Positions 1 to 12,080 of a stretch of DNA of 64,000 nucleotides are shown one piece after another. Each line of letters starts with the position of its first letter. The first letter of the stretch is position 1. Origin of the DNA: Coptis chinensis (lineage: Eukaryota > Streptophyta > Magnoliopsida > Ranunculales > Ranunculaceae). The position numbers and the translations under genes were made by a program. Location of the stretch: positions 27,366,501 to 27,430,500 of the forward strand of contig CM027377.1 in the NCBI GenBank assembly GCA_015680905.1, in the 5' to 3' direction. Below the pieces are notes generated by a model, which searched no databases, was not told where the DNA came from, and saw only the letters and a program-made list of their open reading frames with translations.

Positions 1-119
1 TGCCGTCACAAAAATTACTGACGCAAATTGAGACGCCATATTTCTGACGCCAAAATGGCGTCACAAAAATTATTTGTGACGCCAATTAGGCGTCACAAAA
101 TTGTTGTTATGGTGTAGTG
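1..119. mobile_element. CACTA (En/Spm) transposon end, cut by window edge
   Basis: The last bases on the plus strand are GGTGTAGTG, the reverse complement of the CACTACACC terminus typical of plant CACTA elements. Just inside are several direct and inverted copies of a GTGACGCC core, spaced roughly 15-30 bp apart, as expected of CACTA subterminal transposase-binding repeats. Only this end is in the window; the body lies to the left. No coding sequence is present in the part seen. Confidence 0.75.
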
Positions 120-416
120 AAAAAAAAATATGGCAATACAATTTGGAGTAGGGATAAATATGTAATTGAGTTTGAGTGGTTGTCACCACCACACCAACTT
201 TAATAAAATGTGCATTAGACTAGTCATGCCTTAAAAGCGAATGATTGTACTATTTTAGTTTCTGGTCGTTAACAAAATGATCTATTTTGCCGTAAAAGTA
301 AAATCCTCCTTTACCCCCGATGTGGCTTTAGATTTGTTCTTTGGCAATCTGTCAAATAGATTACTAGACACAACTGCCGACCAACAAGCCAATTCACTGC
401 CTCGTACAAAATGAAT
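120..416. other. No gene seen
   Basis: AT-rich spacer between the CACTA end and the 417-965 repeat. The short minus-strand open frame here has no recognisable domain and looks like chance. Confidence 0.5.
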
Positions 417-965
417 ATCATTTTTTATTTTGTGTGGTAAAGGAATTACAACACAATTTAAATTGTCGTATTTGCAAACTAGATGAGAAATCATTGAACA
501 TTATTCTTTGGAGTGTAGGTTGACCCAAGGGTTGTGGAAGTATGAGATTAAGTTTGAGATTGTTGGCAAATTGAGGAATCATCGAGACATTGACTTCATA
601 TTTAGTTTTTTTTATTTACTAGAAATTGCCCGTGTCTCCGACACAGGTGGATTTACAAAATTGTCAACTGAATACCATACCATTAAGATCTTACAGTTGT
701 TCGTCTCATTGACGTTCAAGGTATGCCATTAACCAATTTCTCGATCAGAAGTTATATATGCCAAGAAAATTATATTTTTGGTTAGACGTTTTGAAGTTGT
801 GCTCGATCAAATGCAATAACAGTAGACGTTTTGTTTTGAAATTGTGCTCGGTCATGTGCAATTTTTGTGCTATATTAGATCAATAAACCAATTTCTGTGA
901 ATTTTTTTAGCAATTCAAAGTCATTCAATGCCAAACCCCAATATTAGAGCAAAAAAAATTGCATT
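417..965. repeat. Long direct repeat, copy A (partner 27746-28270)
   Basis: About 540 bp that reappears in the same orientation 27.3 kb downstream with scattered substitutions and small indels. The repeat spans both sides of the Helitron 3' terminus at 619, so it contains about 200 bp of flank plus about 345 bp of element. That favours a duplication of an already occupied site, or transposition that read past the terminus, over two independent insertions. Confidence 0.85.
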
Positions 966-1310
966 CAACTGTTTTTTTTACCGTATAATAAGTAACCATT
1001 CAATTAATAAAATAGCAAGAGTGTAAAAAGAAAATGGGAGAAAAAGAAGCACATGCCACTCTGCCAGCAATGGATGGCATGTGAGTAAGCATTCATCTTA
1101 ATGGTGTTTAAATCAAGAATCAAGTATTTTTTTTTAAGAATCAACTCCCGGCTAAATAAATATTTGTCGTAATTAGTTGATATTTTTAAATTGTCTTGTG
1201 CTAAAGCTAAAAACAAAAAAAATTGGGGTGGTAAAATTCAATGTAACTTTATAATATCATTTTTACGACATTATAATCCCTAAGAACAACAAGTTGCATG
1301 AGTTCCAAGT
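966..1310. other. No gene seen (interior of Helitron 1)
   Basis: AT-rich sequence with homopolymer runs and no convincing exon on either strand. Confidence 0.4.
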
Positions 1311-1969
1311 CTTGTTAGCAATTCGGAATACGACAAAAATTCGGTACAGTAATAATTCAAGAATTATTTAGTGACTCAAAAAAACGGTACGGTCAAATAT
1401 TCGGTAAAAATTCGCAATACGGCAATTATGCGGTGTTTAATTAATACGCGTTTTAAACGTTTGGTTGCAAAAGTTCGTAAGTCAAAAATTCGTGATATTA
1501 TGTTAATAAATATTAATAATAGTTGTCATTCTTTACAACATAGCAAACATATCCAAACAATTTAGCTACGAAAACATTGAAACTACGGTCTACATAGGTA
1601 CCTTCATTTATTTGTTCTTGGATTGAAATTATAGTTCAAACTTCAAAATACACACAACCATGGCATGACAATTTAAATATTGTCCAAAAATTATAAAAAC
1701 AAAGCTTTTGGATTAATTTATCACTAAGAATGTAAGAGTGGGAGACTTAAAGTAAGAGTGAGAACATAAATAATCACAAAAGCACAACCGATTTTTTTTT
1801 TTTTTTTTTTTTTTTGGGCGTATTTTTGAAAAATTCACCAAAAACCGTATTATATGTTTCAAGGCAAAATATCGTAAATTATTCCAAATCTTTCAAACAT
1901 TCAGAAATATTAAACGTTTGGCCCTTCAAAAATTCGATTCGCGGATAATTCTGCGAATTGCTAAAAAGG
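1311..1969. mobile_element. Mutator-type MITE with 9-bp target duplication
   Basis: A perfect 9-bp direct repeat, GTTCCAAGT, lies at 1302-1310 and 1970-1978. The 659 bp between has terminal inverted repeats: CTTGTTAGCAATTCG at the left and, inverted, CCTTTTTAGCAATTCG at the right. A 9-bp duplication is diagnostic of the Mutator superfamily. The interior is non-coding and rich in AATTCG/CGGTA words in both orientations, with a T-run near 1790-1815. Confidence 0.75.
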
Positions 1970-2640
1970 GTTCCAAGTGCATGGACATGAAATCCTTATA
2001 AGGATGTGGCGAGAATTTTCATTATCATTTTCACCAAACTCTGTAGGTGATAAATCAATAATTGCTCCTATCAAAATCTTTAAAGAAATACACATTGTTT
2101 CACTTTAGCTATATATATAATATTTCTTATTTCATCTAAAAAGTGTAATGCATGTTTTTTTTTTGTCATGTTTTCTCTTCTGTACTTCATATTCTTTGCT
2201 GCTTTTATCATCAATAAATGTCTACTACCATTTTAACTTGCATTTTATAGGTCAGCATGTCTACCAATCTAAAAATGCACAAAAAACATACGATATTCTC
2301 CATATAAAAAACAAAAGTCCTCACTTCCTTAATACCACTAGCAAGATGCATGTGCTATGCACGCGATGTTAAACAAAACTTGTCGAAAATTGTAAACATA
2401 ATTTGGGTGAGCACACTAACAATTGACATTATGTCTGAGCAGACATACTGGCAGCCGTTTAAATTTTGAATTGAATGGATTGGAACTTTATTCCTATTTG
2501 ATTTCCAGACATACCTAAGCAATAAACTTTTAAGTATAGCTCCAAATAACATGTACTTTGAGTTGGCCTCTCATCCTAGCAAGTGCACGTTGCAAACGAC
2601 AAAGATAAAAGGTTAGTGCATCAAAAGCATCTATGTAACG

Positions 2641-2789
2641 CTATTCACTGAAATCAGTATCCAACCCTTAGGTAAATTAGGCACGCTCGATGATCCTAAA
2701 CTGGAGAGGTAGTCTTGAGTAATTGCTTCTATTTGACCGAGGACATTGGCTCTGGTATTTCGCAATGTCGGTTGGCATGATGACATGTC
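2641..2789 (-). pseudogene. Exon-like fragment, protein not recognised
   Basis: A minus-strand stretch of about 48 codons (reading ...RNTRANVLGQIEAITQDYL...) starts directly after a plausible acceptor, TTCTACAG at 2797-2790, and ends at a stop near 2641. Its composition resembles protein-coding sequence, unlike the flanks, and it lies on the same strand as the captured exons upstream of it. I do not recognise the family. It could be one more captured exon or chance. Confidence 0.3.
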
Positions 2790-3208
2790 CTGTAGAACGT
2801 AGACAACGAAAACTTAATTTAGTCACGAAACAAATTTACTTTTGGAACCCTCTAATTTATCCGTGGTGAACTTAACCATATTAGTTGGGTACTTGGGTTA
2901 TAGGTCTCTAACTTGGTGCTTCAAACATTCAAGTGATAATAGGCCTTGGTAAATTTTATGTTAGCAAATTGGGTTATCACAGAATCAGAATCTACATCAG
3001 CACCTCACAAGGAAGAGATCAATATGAATGTAATGGCCTCAGGGGACAGAACCAAGATTAATTCACATTGGAATGAGTTTAACAATTCAAATTTACGTAA
3101 ACTACAATTGGATAGGTTACATTGTGTAAATCCCAGAATTAACTCCTATGAGGACCTTGCTAAGGCAATAAGGTTTAAGAGCTAGAGAAGTTAACATATC
3201 CTATTTTA

Positions 3209-3754
<546 letters not shown>

Positions 3755-4409
3755 CTACAACATACACAAAAAAGTCACTTCCCTCAACCACATATTAAGT
3801 AAATTAATTATTTACTGCATAGTCTAGTAAAAACAATCTTAAGAATAGTACAGAAAAACATAATTGACTAGATCTTCAAGTCAGTTCTATTAATCATCTC
3901 CTATATTCTTTCAGTTTGTAAGCAGAAGTACATGCACCCAACCTATCTTTCTAAGCACATTAAGAAAATATTAACAACTAAAAAAACTAAAGGACTGATT
4001 TGGTCATAGAATACACTGCAAGAAAGTCTTGTTGGCATGAGGAGGTGGATACGACTTAGTTACTTTACAATCTAACCAAAGAGGAGAGATATGATTGGAT
4101 CTGATACTTAGAAGAAATAATCAGAACATAAAGCAAAGTGATAACTACTCTTGAAGCTTGTCGTGGCTCGTACATGATAGCCATTATAGCAATATACAGG
4201 TATGAATAATTATTAGACACTAAAAAATGAAAGAGACCATTGTTCACACAAAGATCCTCCCCCAAGTAACATGCTAATACACCTATTAGTGATTCTTTCC
4301 TTCTAAACTCTAAAAACAATACTTGACAACCTAATAGCTTTCTCTCCAAGAGTCACCAACTGTCTGTTGGGAATCCTTTAATGATTACTTTTAAGAGTCT
4401 ATGAGTCTT

Positions 4410-4711
4410 GGCCATACCTGCTAGGACAATTCTAGTGAACTGTACTTCTCCACCTTAATTATACTTGACATGATACCAAAGTTGCAACTTAATTACAACA
4501 ATCCTTGACCTTTTTGCATACAAACAATATAAGGAATTTCTAAATTGTAAAAGCGCATATAACCGATAGATAATTACCGTTCACGCCTTTGAAATTAATT
4601 GATTGATAATACAATATGGTTCATTCTATCTTAGAAAGGATTCTCAATCCAAGACGCCTGAAACACAAAAAAAGTTGGTTTATCAAGTATATATGCTACA
4701 AAAAACTTTGG
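4410..4711. repeat. Local direct repeat, copy 1 (partner 7722-8020)
   Basis: About 300 bp repeated in the same orientation 3.3 kb away with roughly 90 percent identity by eye. Both copies run from TGCTAGGACAATTCTAGTG to ATGCTACAAAAAACTTTGG. No coding sense is evident. The two copies bracket the NPC1 and HMA5 fragments. Confidence 0.8.
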
Positions 4712-5680
4712 ATCCTAAACTGAAATAAGTATAGTAGCCTATCTATGTTCAAATAAGTACCCCCCCTGTACATGAATCCATGTAAAAGAATGATGAAATG
4801 CAAACTAATCCCCTCGTAAAAAAATAAAGAAATGCAAGCTAATCTTGAAATGCAAGCCAATTCACTCATACTAATTAACAACTCTTAGTATGACAGGACT
4901 AATTGACTACGCATTCCAATTGATTAACCAAAAAAACTCTTATTGTGTTAGTAGGTCACATGCATGTTAGTATGGTAATGGAGAAAAAATGACCTTGCAT
5001 GACTATTGTGGATCCAATCATATGCAAAAAAGAATTCAGCAACCGGTGTAAAGCGACACCATTTGGTTCTGCTAGTATGCATACCACAAGTTGTTCACTT
5101 GTCCATGGTAAATCTCCTACTCATAAGACAATGAAAAAAATTAGTCAATGTATTGCATTTAAAATTTGGTATAGTATAATTCGTTTGACGATAGGGCACG
5201 TGCATAGCATTGATCTTATTGTATGCTACCTATGACCAAAGGTAATGGCATTAGTAACAATTAATCACATTTTTTTAGCTTCTGTCTTAAATCCCACCAT
5301 CAACACCCCTGTCTTAAAAGGTATTATTAGTTTAACTTAGCAACCTAAATAGGATATTATCTGGTGGCAATATTCACATATCAGAAAACCTTGAGTACCT
5401 TGTATTTAGGTTTAGTTCTCAAATATTATTATTGGATTCAAATTCACATATTAGTTGGAACCCTTAGTTCAACCCATTAGGCGATTAATTGATAATACTG
5501 ATGGATATGATTGACCATAGATACAACACGCCGGCATATTACCAACCATCATGAACATACTAAAATTTCTAACTTACACAAATGTGGGTTGCATTGCCAA
5601 GATATGACAGAAAACAGTTGTTTCAACATCGGAAATTAAAACAGAAGTGTAGAAGGATGCACATAGCTAGAGAAACCTAC

Positions 5681-6125
5681 CATAAGATCCACAACCATCA
5701 TTGCCAAGACAAATAAAATGATAGCATAACTCCATAAATTGCGATTTAAAATTGAAAGAAAAAAGAACATCACTTCCTCAACTCTCAGTTTATCATAGAT
5801 TACAAATAAATCAATGTCAAGAAGAAGTATACACACCTGCATGTGATTAGCAGGCATACAACAAAAACAGCACCTGTTGAACCAAAGACCAAGAAATTTT
5901 AGTAAGCAGTCAGATGTGAATCACACTTCAAACTTAAGATTTTGTAAGATAGAAAGGACCACACTGCCCCTAGTATCTATTCTAAAATCTTAAATAATCA
6001 ATTGACAAATTAAAGTTTTAAGAGTTATCACCAAGAACTATAGCAATGTTGATCAATGTTGTCCTCCATATATCCAGGTATTGTTCGAAAAATATGTAAA
6101 ACACTGAATACGGATAAATATCCAT
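5681..6125 (-). pseudogene. NPC1: NPC1-like sterol transporter fragment, three exons
   Basis: Three minus-strand exons read as the sterol-sensing transmembrane region of a Niemann-Pick C1-like protein. Exon 6032-6125 gives MDIYPYSVFYIFFEQYLDIW. Exon 5837-5873 gives GAVFVVCLLITC. Exon about 5740-5681 gives LWSYAIILFVLAMMVVDLM. The phases agree: the first exon ends one base into a Gly codon completed by the next. Donors are GTGATA, GTGTGT and GTAGGT; acceptors are TGTAG and CAACAG. The third acceptor reads AA instead of AG, so splicing there is probably lost. Less than a tenth of the roughly 1250-residue family length is present, so this is a captured fragment. NPC1 proteins move sterols across endomembranes. 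Confidence 0.8.
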
Positions 6126-6339
6126 CTACATCATAAAGATGAAGTCAGGGGAACTACTGTCAAGGACTGCAAGACGCAAATGGCATCAAATTCTGTTAAA
6201 TCGAATCTCCCAAAGCATTGGTAAAAGTAACATATATAAGTCAACTTCCCATTGGTTCATCAACTATTCAGAACATTTACATATATTATTCTACCACCAA
6301 TAAATTCTACAGGGGCCCATCATGTTCCACTCTATCGGC

Positions 6340-7375
6340 ATTCAGCCACGAGTCGGACTTCTCCTGTTATCATACTCTCATTGACATGACTTTGTCCCCA
6401 TGTAACAATTCCATCTGAAGCTACCTTTGTACCAGGAAGTACCTTAATTAAATCATTCTTTTGTATTAATCGACTATCAACTTCTTCTTCATTTGTCACA
6501 TTTCCCTCAGTTTCAAGAGTTAACAACATAGCTGTTTCGGGTGCCAAGTTCATAAGCTTTGCAATGGCCTCCGACGTCTTTCCCTTGGTTAGCTAACACT
6601 TCCAAGTATTTCCCAAGAAGAATAAATGATATAAGCATCGAGCTGGTCTCAAAGAAATCCATGGACTTGAAATCATGAGAAGTTGTTGGTCGTAGTACTG
6701 AATAGACTGAGTAGATGTATGCAACATTGGTTACCAAGGCAATTAAAACATCCATATTTGCAGACCCATGCCGTAATGCTTTGTGGGACCTAGTGTAAAA
6801 TCGTCGTATACTTATGAATTGCACTCGAGTAGAGAGTATCTATCTTAAGAGCTCCCCAATACTCATCATATTCACTACTTTAGTGTGTAGTCCATGCTTT
6901 ATACCAGGGATATACATGAACACCATGGATGTGAGAAATACTGGAATCGTAAAAATCAAACTCCAAAGGAAAGATTTGTAATACTGTTTAATCTCTTCCT
7001 TCCTGTAAGAACCTTTACCCTCTCCCTCAGGGTGTATCATTGTTGTAAAACGCTCGGATCCCGTTAACTCAATCACCTGAATGAAATTTATGGGTCCTGT
7101 TTGCTAGAACTTATAAGAAAGGGAAACTTTATGAAGCATGGAATCAAATTCTATAGCTTCGACACCTGGTAATGCTTGAAGAAAATTTTGAACCATCCTC
7201 ATTGACTGATCAGTGCGCATTCCATCTATTTTGAGTTGTATCCTACTTCGATCTTCCCCTGTACTAATAAGTATAGCCCCAAAACCAGTATCCTCAATTG
7301 CTTCCATTAGATGGTTGTGGTTCACGATCTTTGGATCATGTAGAATTTCTACTTCCTCAATGGGGCACGATGTAG
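6340..7375 (-). pseudogene. HMA5: HMA5-like copper P1B-ATPase fragment
   Basis: The minus strand reads through the degenerate third heavy-metal domain (IEDTGFGAILISTGEDRSRI), the first membrane helices (SLIFTIPVFLTSMVFMYIPG), the conserved RRFYTRSHKALRHGSANMD stretch, SMLISFILLGKYLEV, and into the actuator domain as far as HVNESMITGE. It stops before the DKTGT phosphorylation site, so no ATPase activity is possible. Damage includes two in-frame TAG codons (7104-7106; 6840-6842, where the family has Trp) and a frameshift near 6580 in the ANQGKD region from a small insertion. The family is about 950-1000 residues; roughly 340 codons remain. HMA5 exports copper. The fragment shares strand and decay with its unrelated neighbours, consistent with capture rather than an old resident gene. 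Confidence 0.88.
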
Positions 7376-7721
7376 TGTAGAGCAATATATATAACTTAAC
7401 TACAAAACAATGGAATGCATAGCAATATCCTAACGCCACAAAATAGGTTGGTGACTCAAGAAACATATATAACTCAACTACGTATGATCTAACACGCAAC
7501 TTGGTATGTTAAAATATTAAATTATCTAACTTGCTTAGGTCCGCTGAGGTAGATATATGGATACCACAAATATTGTCAAGTTGCATACTTTAGGATATTT
7601 TGGAATAAACTATTTAGCAGCAAGGGCCAAAATTTAGTACCATAGATTCATAAAGCTCCATTAAGGATATGCATATAAGCAAGCACACATAGGCTAATCT
7701 AGATTCCTCCGCGACAGGCCA

Positions 7722-8020
7722 TACATGCTAGGACAATTCTAGTGAATTGTACTTTTCCACCTTATACTTGACATGATACCAAAGTTGCAACTTAATTACA
7801 ACAATCCTTTACCTTTTTGCATACAAACAATATAAGGAAATTCTGAATTGTAAAAGCACATATAACCGATAGGTACTTACCATTCATGCCTTTGAAATTA
7901 ATTGGAATGATAATACAATATGGTTCATTCTATCTTATAGAAAGGATTCACAATCCAAGACGCATGAAACACACAAAAAAAAATTGGTTTATCAAGTATA
8001 TATGCTACAAAAAACTTTGG
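7722..8020. repeat. Local direct repeat, copy 2 (partner 4410-4711)
   Basis: Second copy of the 300-bp non-coding repeat. It ends exactly where the unidentified minus-strand exon at 8021-8186 begins. Confidence 0.8.
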
Positions 8021-8186
8021 GAAGTAATAGTGAAATATCGATAAGGCTGTTCGGTACCATTGTTCTATCACCATTTGCTTGTAATAAGGCAGACCAACAA
8101 AATCTGAATTATTGATAGGCTTAGGTGTACCAAACTTTCTCCGAGCCCCATTATGACCCATTAATCCATTATCATCCCATGAAGGG
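8021..8186 (-). pseudogene. Exon-like fragment, unidentified conserved protein
   Basis: The minus strand is open from a plausible acceptor (TATATAAG near 8187), giving a coding-like segment that includes NGARRKFGTPKPINNSDF and VGLPYYKQMVIEQWYR. The segment reads like a conserved soluble protein, but I cannot name the family. It borders the 7722-8020 repeat and lies on the same strand as the other captured exons. A further short exon-like run ending in a GTATGTT donor lies near 8335-8400 (LRFRQDDITSKEDF) and may belong to the same source gene. Confidence 0.4.
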
Positions 8187-8189
8187 CCA

Positions 8190-10870
8190 GATAGACCTTA
8201 TATAGAATCAATATGAGCGGAACTTTTTACTCTATTCCAACAATGGGAAATCATGGTATATAGCTAAGATAAAATAACATACATTGTGTTGCATATATAC
8301 TTTAATTCACTAAAAGATGAAATTGCAAACAAACATACATTTTCACAAAGAGTAGTGAAGTCCTCCTTAGAAGTAATATCGTCTTGACGAAACCTCAATT
8401 GCCAAACAGACCAACAAAAAAGTATCGAAAAAACCAATTTTAAAAACCAAAGGTTGTAAGCAAAACCTGAAACCCAATTTCATGCTTCTCCAAAAAAAAT
8501 CCATAAATCTTCAAATAACTGCCAAAGTAGCGAAATAGTTGTAGATCCTCGAATAGTGATCTCACATACGTGGGCAAATAGATAAATTCTTGAAGGAGTT
8601 ACACAAAAAAAACTCTTAACATCTAGAGTACATTACACTAACATTCGCCAAACGATGCCCATGGCTTACTTGCATGACCGCTTATAAGAGATGAACTCTC
8701 ACATGATTTTTCCTGAGAGGCATAGGAAAAGAAATCTAGGAAATAATTTAGAAAAACCGAATGATCAAGTATTTATACGAAACCAACACACACAAAAGAA
8801 ATAAAAAGAGCAAATAAAATAAAATAAAAGAACAATACAATAGTCTACAGTCGAATAGAAAACACATTGATCATTAAGCACACATTCGAGAACCCGAGGC
8901 CCACACTCTACTCGAATTAATTGTTTTACAGGTGATGCTACAGACAATATTGTGTGCATTTGAAATGACATATAAGGAAGCCAGGATGACTGATAATGCT
9001 ATTTACTCCTTCCATGTAGTGTGACACATGAAACCTTATTAAAATTTTGATAACGGTGCATAAAAATAGATAGAAAGACGTATGAATGCCAAATTCATAG
9101 GACAGTACATTATAATACAAAATCCATGGCACTATCCTCAAAATGTAAACCTAATACAATGATTATAGAACAAAAAAAATTTAAAGTAGAACAAACATAA
9201 ACATCAAATAAGCATTTAATCAAACAGTTCGTGATTACCAACATAAATTCCCAAAAAAACCATATATAGAAGGCTACGCAACAATTTGGTGTGTGGAAAT
9301 TGATTTTTGCCTAAAGTGAACAGTAAAAATTAAACTGGTGATTACAAAAAAAAAAAACTAACGCATTTAACTAACTGAAATGATCAGTAGTATCTCAACA
9401 ACATATGTTGAAAGGCCAAAAATTCAATAAAAAAATAGAAAAAAATTAGGCAGAAGACCATACCTTTGCATTTGAAATGAGAAGTTGCAAATTGCACTTG
9501 ATGAGACAGTAGTACCCTGAAATTGGAACAATCCTTGAAATGAATATTCGAAGTGTAGACTGTAAAAAAGGGAAAATCAAAACATAAATTATATGATTAT
9601 TTAGAACACAATTAAAGTTAACCAGAAAAGAGAATAACTTGCATAACTTATGGATTTATCATACGGTAAGTAGGGTGATCTCGAACTTTCATTGTGCAGT
9701 GATCCCTACTCTTCCTTATCTTTATCTTCATTGAGTTTGAGTGATTGACTAACTATAATCTATAATAGTACCTCATCAAGCGCATTATTTATTTCAAGAT
9801 TGAACCTTATTTTGTGTCTAGCATTTGTCTCTCCCGAAAATCTGAAATCAACTCACCGAGGTGAATAATCAATTGCATTCACAAAATAAGAACTAAATAA
9901 TCATAAGGAATATTGAAAAGAGGAGAGCAACCCTTCATTGGTGAGAGAGAAGTTTAAGGACTTTTCCTTTTTATTTTAATGGCTAATAAATTAAATTGCT
10001 TAATTAAATGGCTAATTAAATGCATTTATGGTGGCGAACAATTGAAATGATGGTGTGGTTTTGATTTTTTTTATTCACCAGCACATGAAATGACCAATTA
10101 CTCCTAATTAAAGTACTAACCAATAGTTTCATTTAAGGACAGTATGGGTACCATATATTTACAAAAGAGGAAAAAGACCAACTTCACCGATTTAAAGGAG
10201 GAGGTAACTTCTTCCTAACATATTTTTTATGGATATTACCAGAAAACTGTTTTGTACATTTGCTTAGGTATTGCAAAAACTTCCTCACCATCTTGGGTTC
10301 TGCGAAACATCTTATAGAAATCGGACTACTGCTAGTGCCTTTGTGCCCAGTTGCATCAAGATATTATATTGCTTCATAGCCACATTCAAAACATTTCTGT
10401 CTAGCTGGTCACATTCAAAATATTATACTCGTCCGTGCGAGCTGCATACAATTTTTACTATCCATGAGCTTTTTCTCCTACTCATTTACTAAGACAGACT
10501 TGGTCTCCAAAAGAAACTTGATCATCAAAGAAAAAAGAAGAAAACTATTTATGAATGTTACCAGAAAAATATAACGACGAAGCAACAGCGGTGGTGTTTC
10601 TTTAGTGACAGAGAGAGTGTTTTCAATGACAGACCTATTGGGTATTATTATACACAAAGAGTGCTTTCATGAACACATCAACATGTGGGTCTAACTTAAT
10701 ATTTGCCATTCTCTCTCTTTAGGATAGGTCTGACAGTATATCTGCAAATGATTCCAATTAGAACAAAGAAGTCTTTTCAATTTAATTTCATACAAATAAA
10801 AAATATGCATACAAAGAAAATATTTTCTGTTACTCTGTTGCATCACTTGACATAATTATTTAGAAGTTGA
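8190..10870. other. No identified gene; intron-like sequence of Helitron 1
   Basis: AT-rich and without a recognisable exon except the short run near 8335-8400. A segment at about 10010-10180 resembles 21127-21327 in the same orientation (diverged, about 180 bp). Confidence 0.4.
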
Positions 10871-10876
10871 ACTTAC

Positions 10877-11033
10877 CATATCGTGTTCCAACCACTTGCA
10901 TTTTGCGGAAAATGCTAAGTTTTCTCACTGTCATTTCTCTAACATGGAGATCATCCTGACTTACAAATGCAAAACTGCTCCTTGGAACAGATTCATTCAT
11001 TTCATGTCCATTGTAGGTTATTATTTCTAAAAC
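10877..11033 (-). pseudogene. ABCG/PDR transporter exon fragment
   Basis: One minus-strand exon with both splice signals (acceptor ATTGCAG, donor GTAAGT) encodes ITYNGHEMNESVPRSSFAFV, SQDDLHVREMTVRKL and ending VVGTRY. This is the stretch following Walker A in the first nucleotide-binding domain of full-size ABCG (PDR) transporters, usually [32 protein letters not shown]. The exon ends after GTRY, as in the family. The frame is open but substituted at conserved places: the QHD of the Q-loop reads QDD and ETL reads KL-. At about 52 of roughly 1400 codons it cannot function. It sits 118 bp from the RAR1 fragment, and the two are unrelated genes. Confidence 0.8.
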
Positions 11034-11151
11034 CTGCAATCAAGATAATGGAAACCCAACTTTCACACCTACAAATAAGATTGTATTTAGTAGCTTCACA
11101 CCTCGGGACCAAAAATTGCTCGGGAAATATATAAAGGCAAAAAGATCTTAC

Positions 11152-11387
11152 TCCTCGCATCTTATCGTGAAAAACAACAGGTCCAGGATGGTAACTACAC
11201 GCAGTGTCATGGTTGTCCTTTTCTTTAAAGGTTTTACCACATCCTTTGTTTCTACAAGTCTGAGGCTCATTCAAAGCAACTATCTTCTTCACTGGAGCAG
11301 GATCATGTTTCGGAACATCGACATTGTTATCCACAAGTATAACTGGAGCATTCAGAGGTTTTGAGTTTTCTTCTTTAGGTTGTGAAC
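11152..11387 (-). pseudogene. RAR1: RAR1 CHORD-II exon fragment
   Basis: A minus-strand exon after the acceptor CCCCACAG encodes GSQPKEENSKPLNAP, a linker, and then the second CHORD zinc-binding domain: PQTCRNKGCGKTFKEKDNHD, TACSYHPGPVVFHDKMRG, followed by a GTAAG donor. The Cys and His ligands visible here are those of the family (CxxxxC, CxxH). The exons that complete the domain (WKCCD...) and the first CHORD are absent. RAR1 is the SGT1/HSP90 co-chaperone of plant NLR immune receptors. The exon is open and well preserved, so it was captured more recently or is constrained, but alone it gives half a domain. Confidence 0.9.
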
Positions 11388-11389
11388 CT

Positions 11390-12071
11390 GTGGGGAAGAA
11401 AGACTCAACTTATTATTTCGTTCCCCATCTGTTTGCCAATTAATCAGAGTTCTCATTTTAAACAAAAAAGATTTCTATACCAAAATATCATTCCTATTTA
11501 AATCAAATTTTGTACCTGGAAAAATGATCCATTAAAGACAGCATGAAGCTTCCTTGACGCAGGAATGCATATGCTTGGGACTCAAGAATATGAGCTAGAG
11601 AGCATTAAAGAAGCTTTGATTCAAGGTACTCATGAGATTCTTTAATAAGCAAAGTCAAAGATATAACAAAAAGTATCTGGCAGGATGGAAGGATTCTCTT
11701 TCCCATGACGATGTATAGATGGGAGCATTGAAGATGGGAACCAATTCAATGTATGAAAAGAATCAAATCTAATCAATCAAAAACCACAACCAAATCAGGA
11801 TATTTACTCACAACACAAGGGTCGAGCTTTCTCCATGGCATTCTTAAGTACGCAGGCTACATTGTTTCTTTGGGTCATAACCTTTCCTACCATCATACCT
11901 TATAATATAAATGTATGAAGTTCTCATGTCATAATATAGGGAAATTTTTCAAAAAATCACTACATATTGGTTTTGGACCTTTTATTATAGATTGTATAAA
12001 ATTTTAGTGTCAGAATGTGGGGAAATTTTCAAAAGAGTGATTCTGGATGAAGTCTTCCAATCTCGGTCAAT
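11390..12071. other. No gene seen between RAR1 fragment and Mutator element
   Basis: AT-rich. A short plus-strand run near 11570-11625 (LGTQEYELESIKEALIQ) before a GTACTC is slightly coding-like, but I cannot place it. Confidence 0.35.
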
Positions 12072-12080
12072 TGTTTAATC

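Noticed and set aside
1371-1565. Plus-strand 64-codon frame
   Set aside because: Lies inside the Mutator MITE and is made of its inverted-repeat words.
2946-3185. Plus-strand 79-codon frame (LRKLQLDRLHCVNPRINSYE)
   Set aside because: Somewhat protein-like, but no splice context or family recognised, and opposite in strand to the captured exons; left unassigned.
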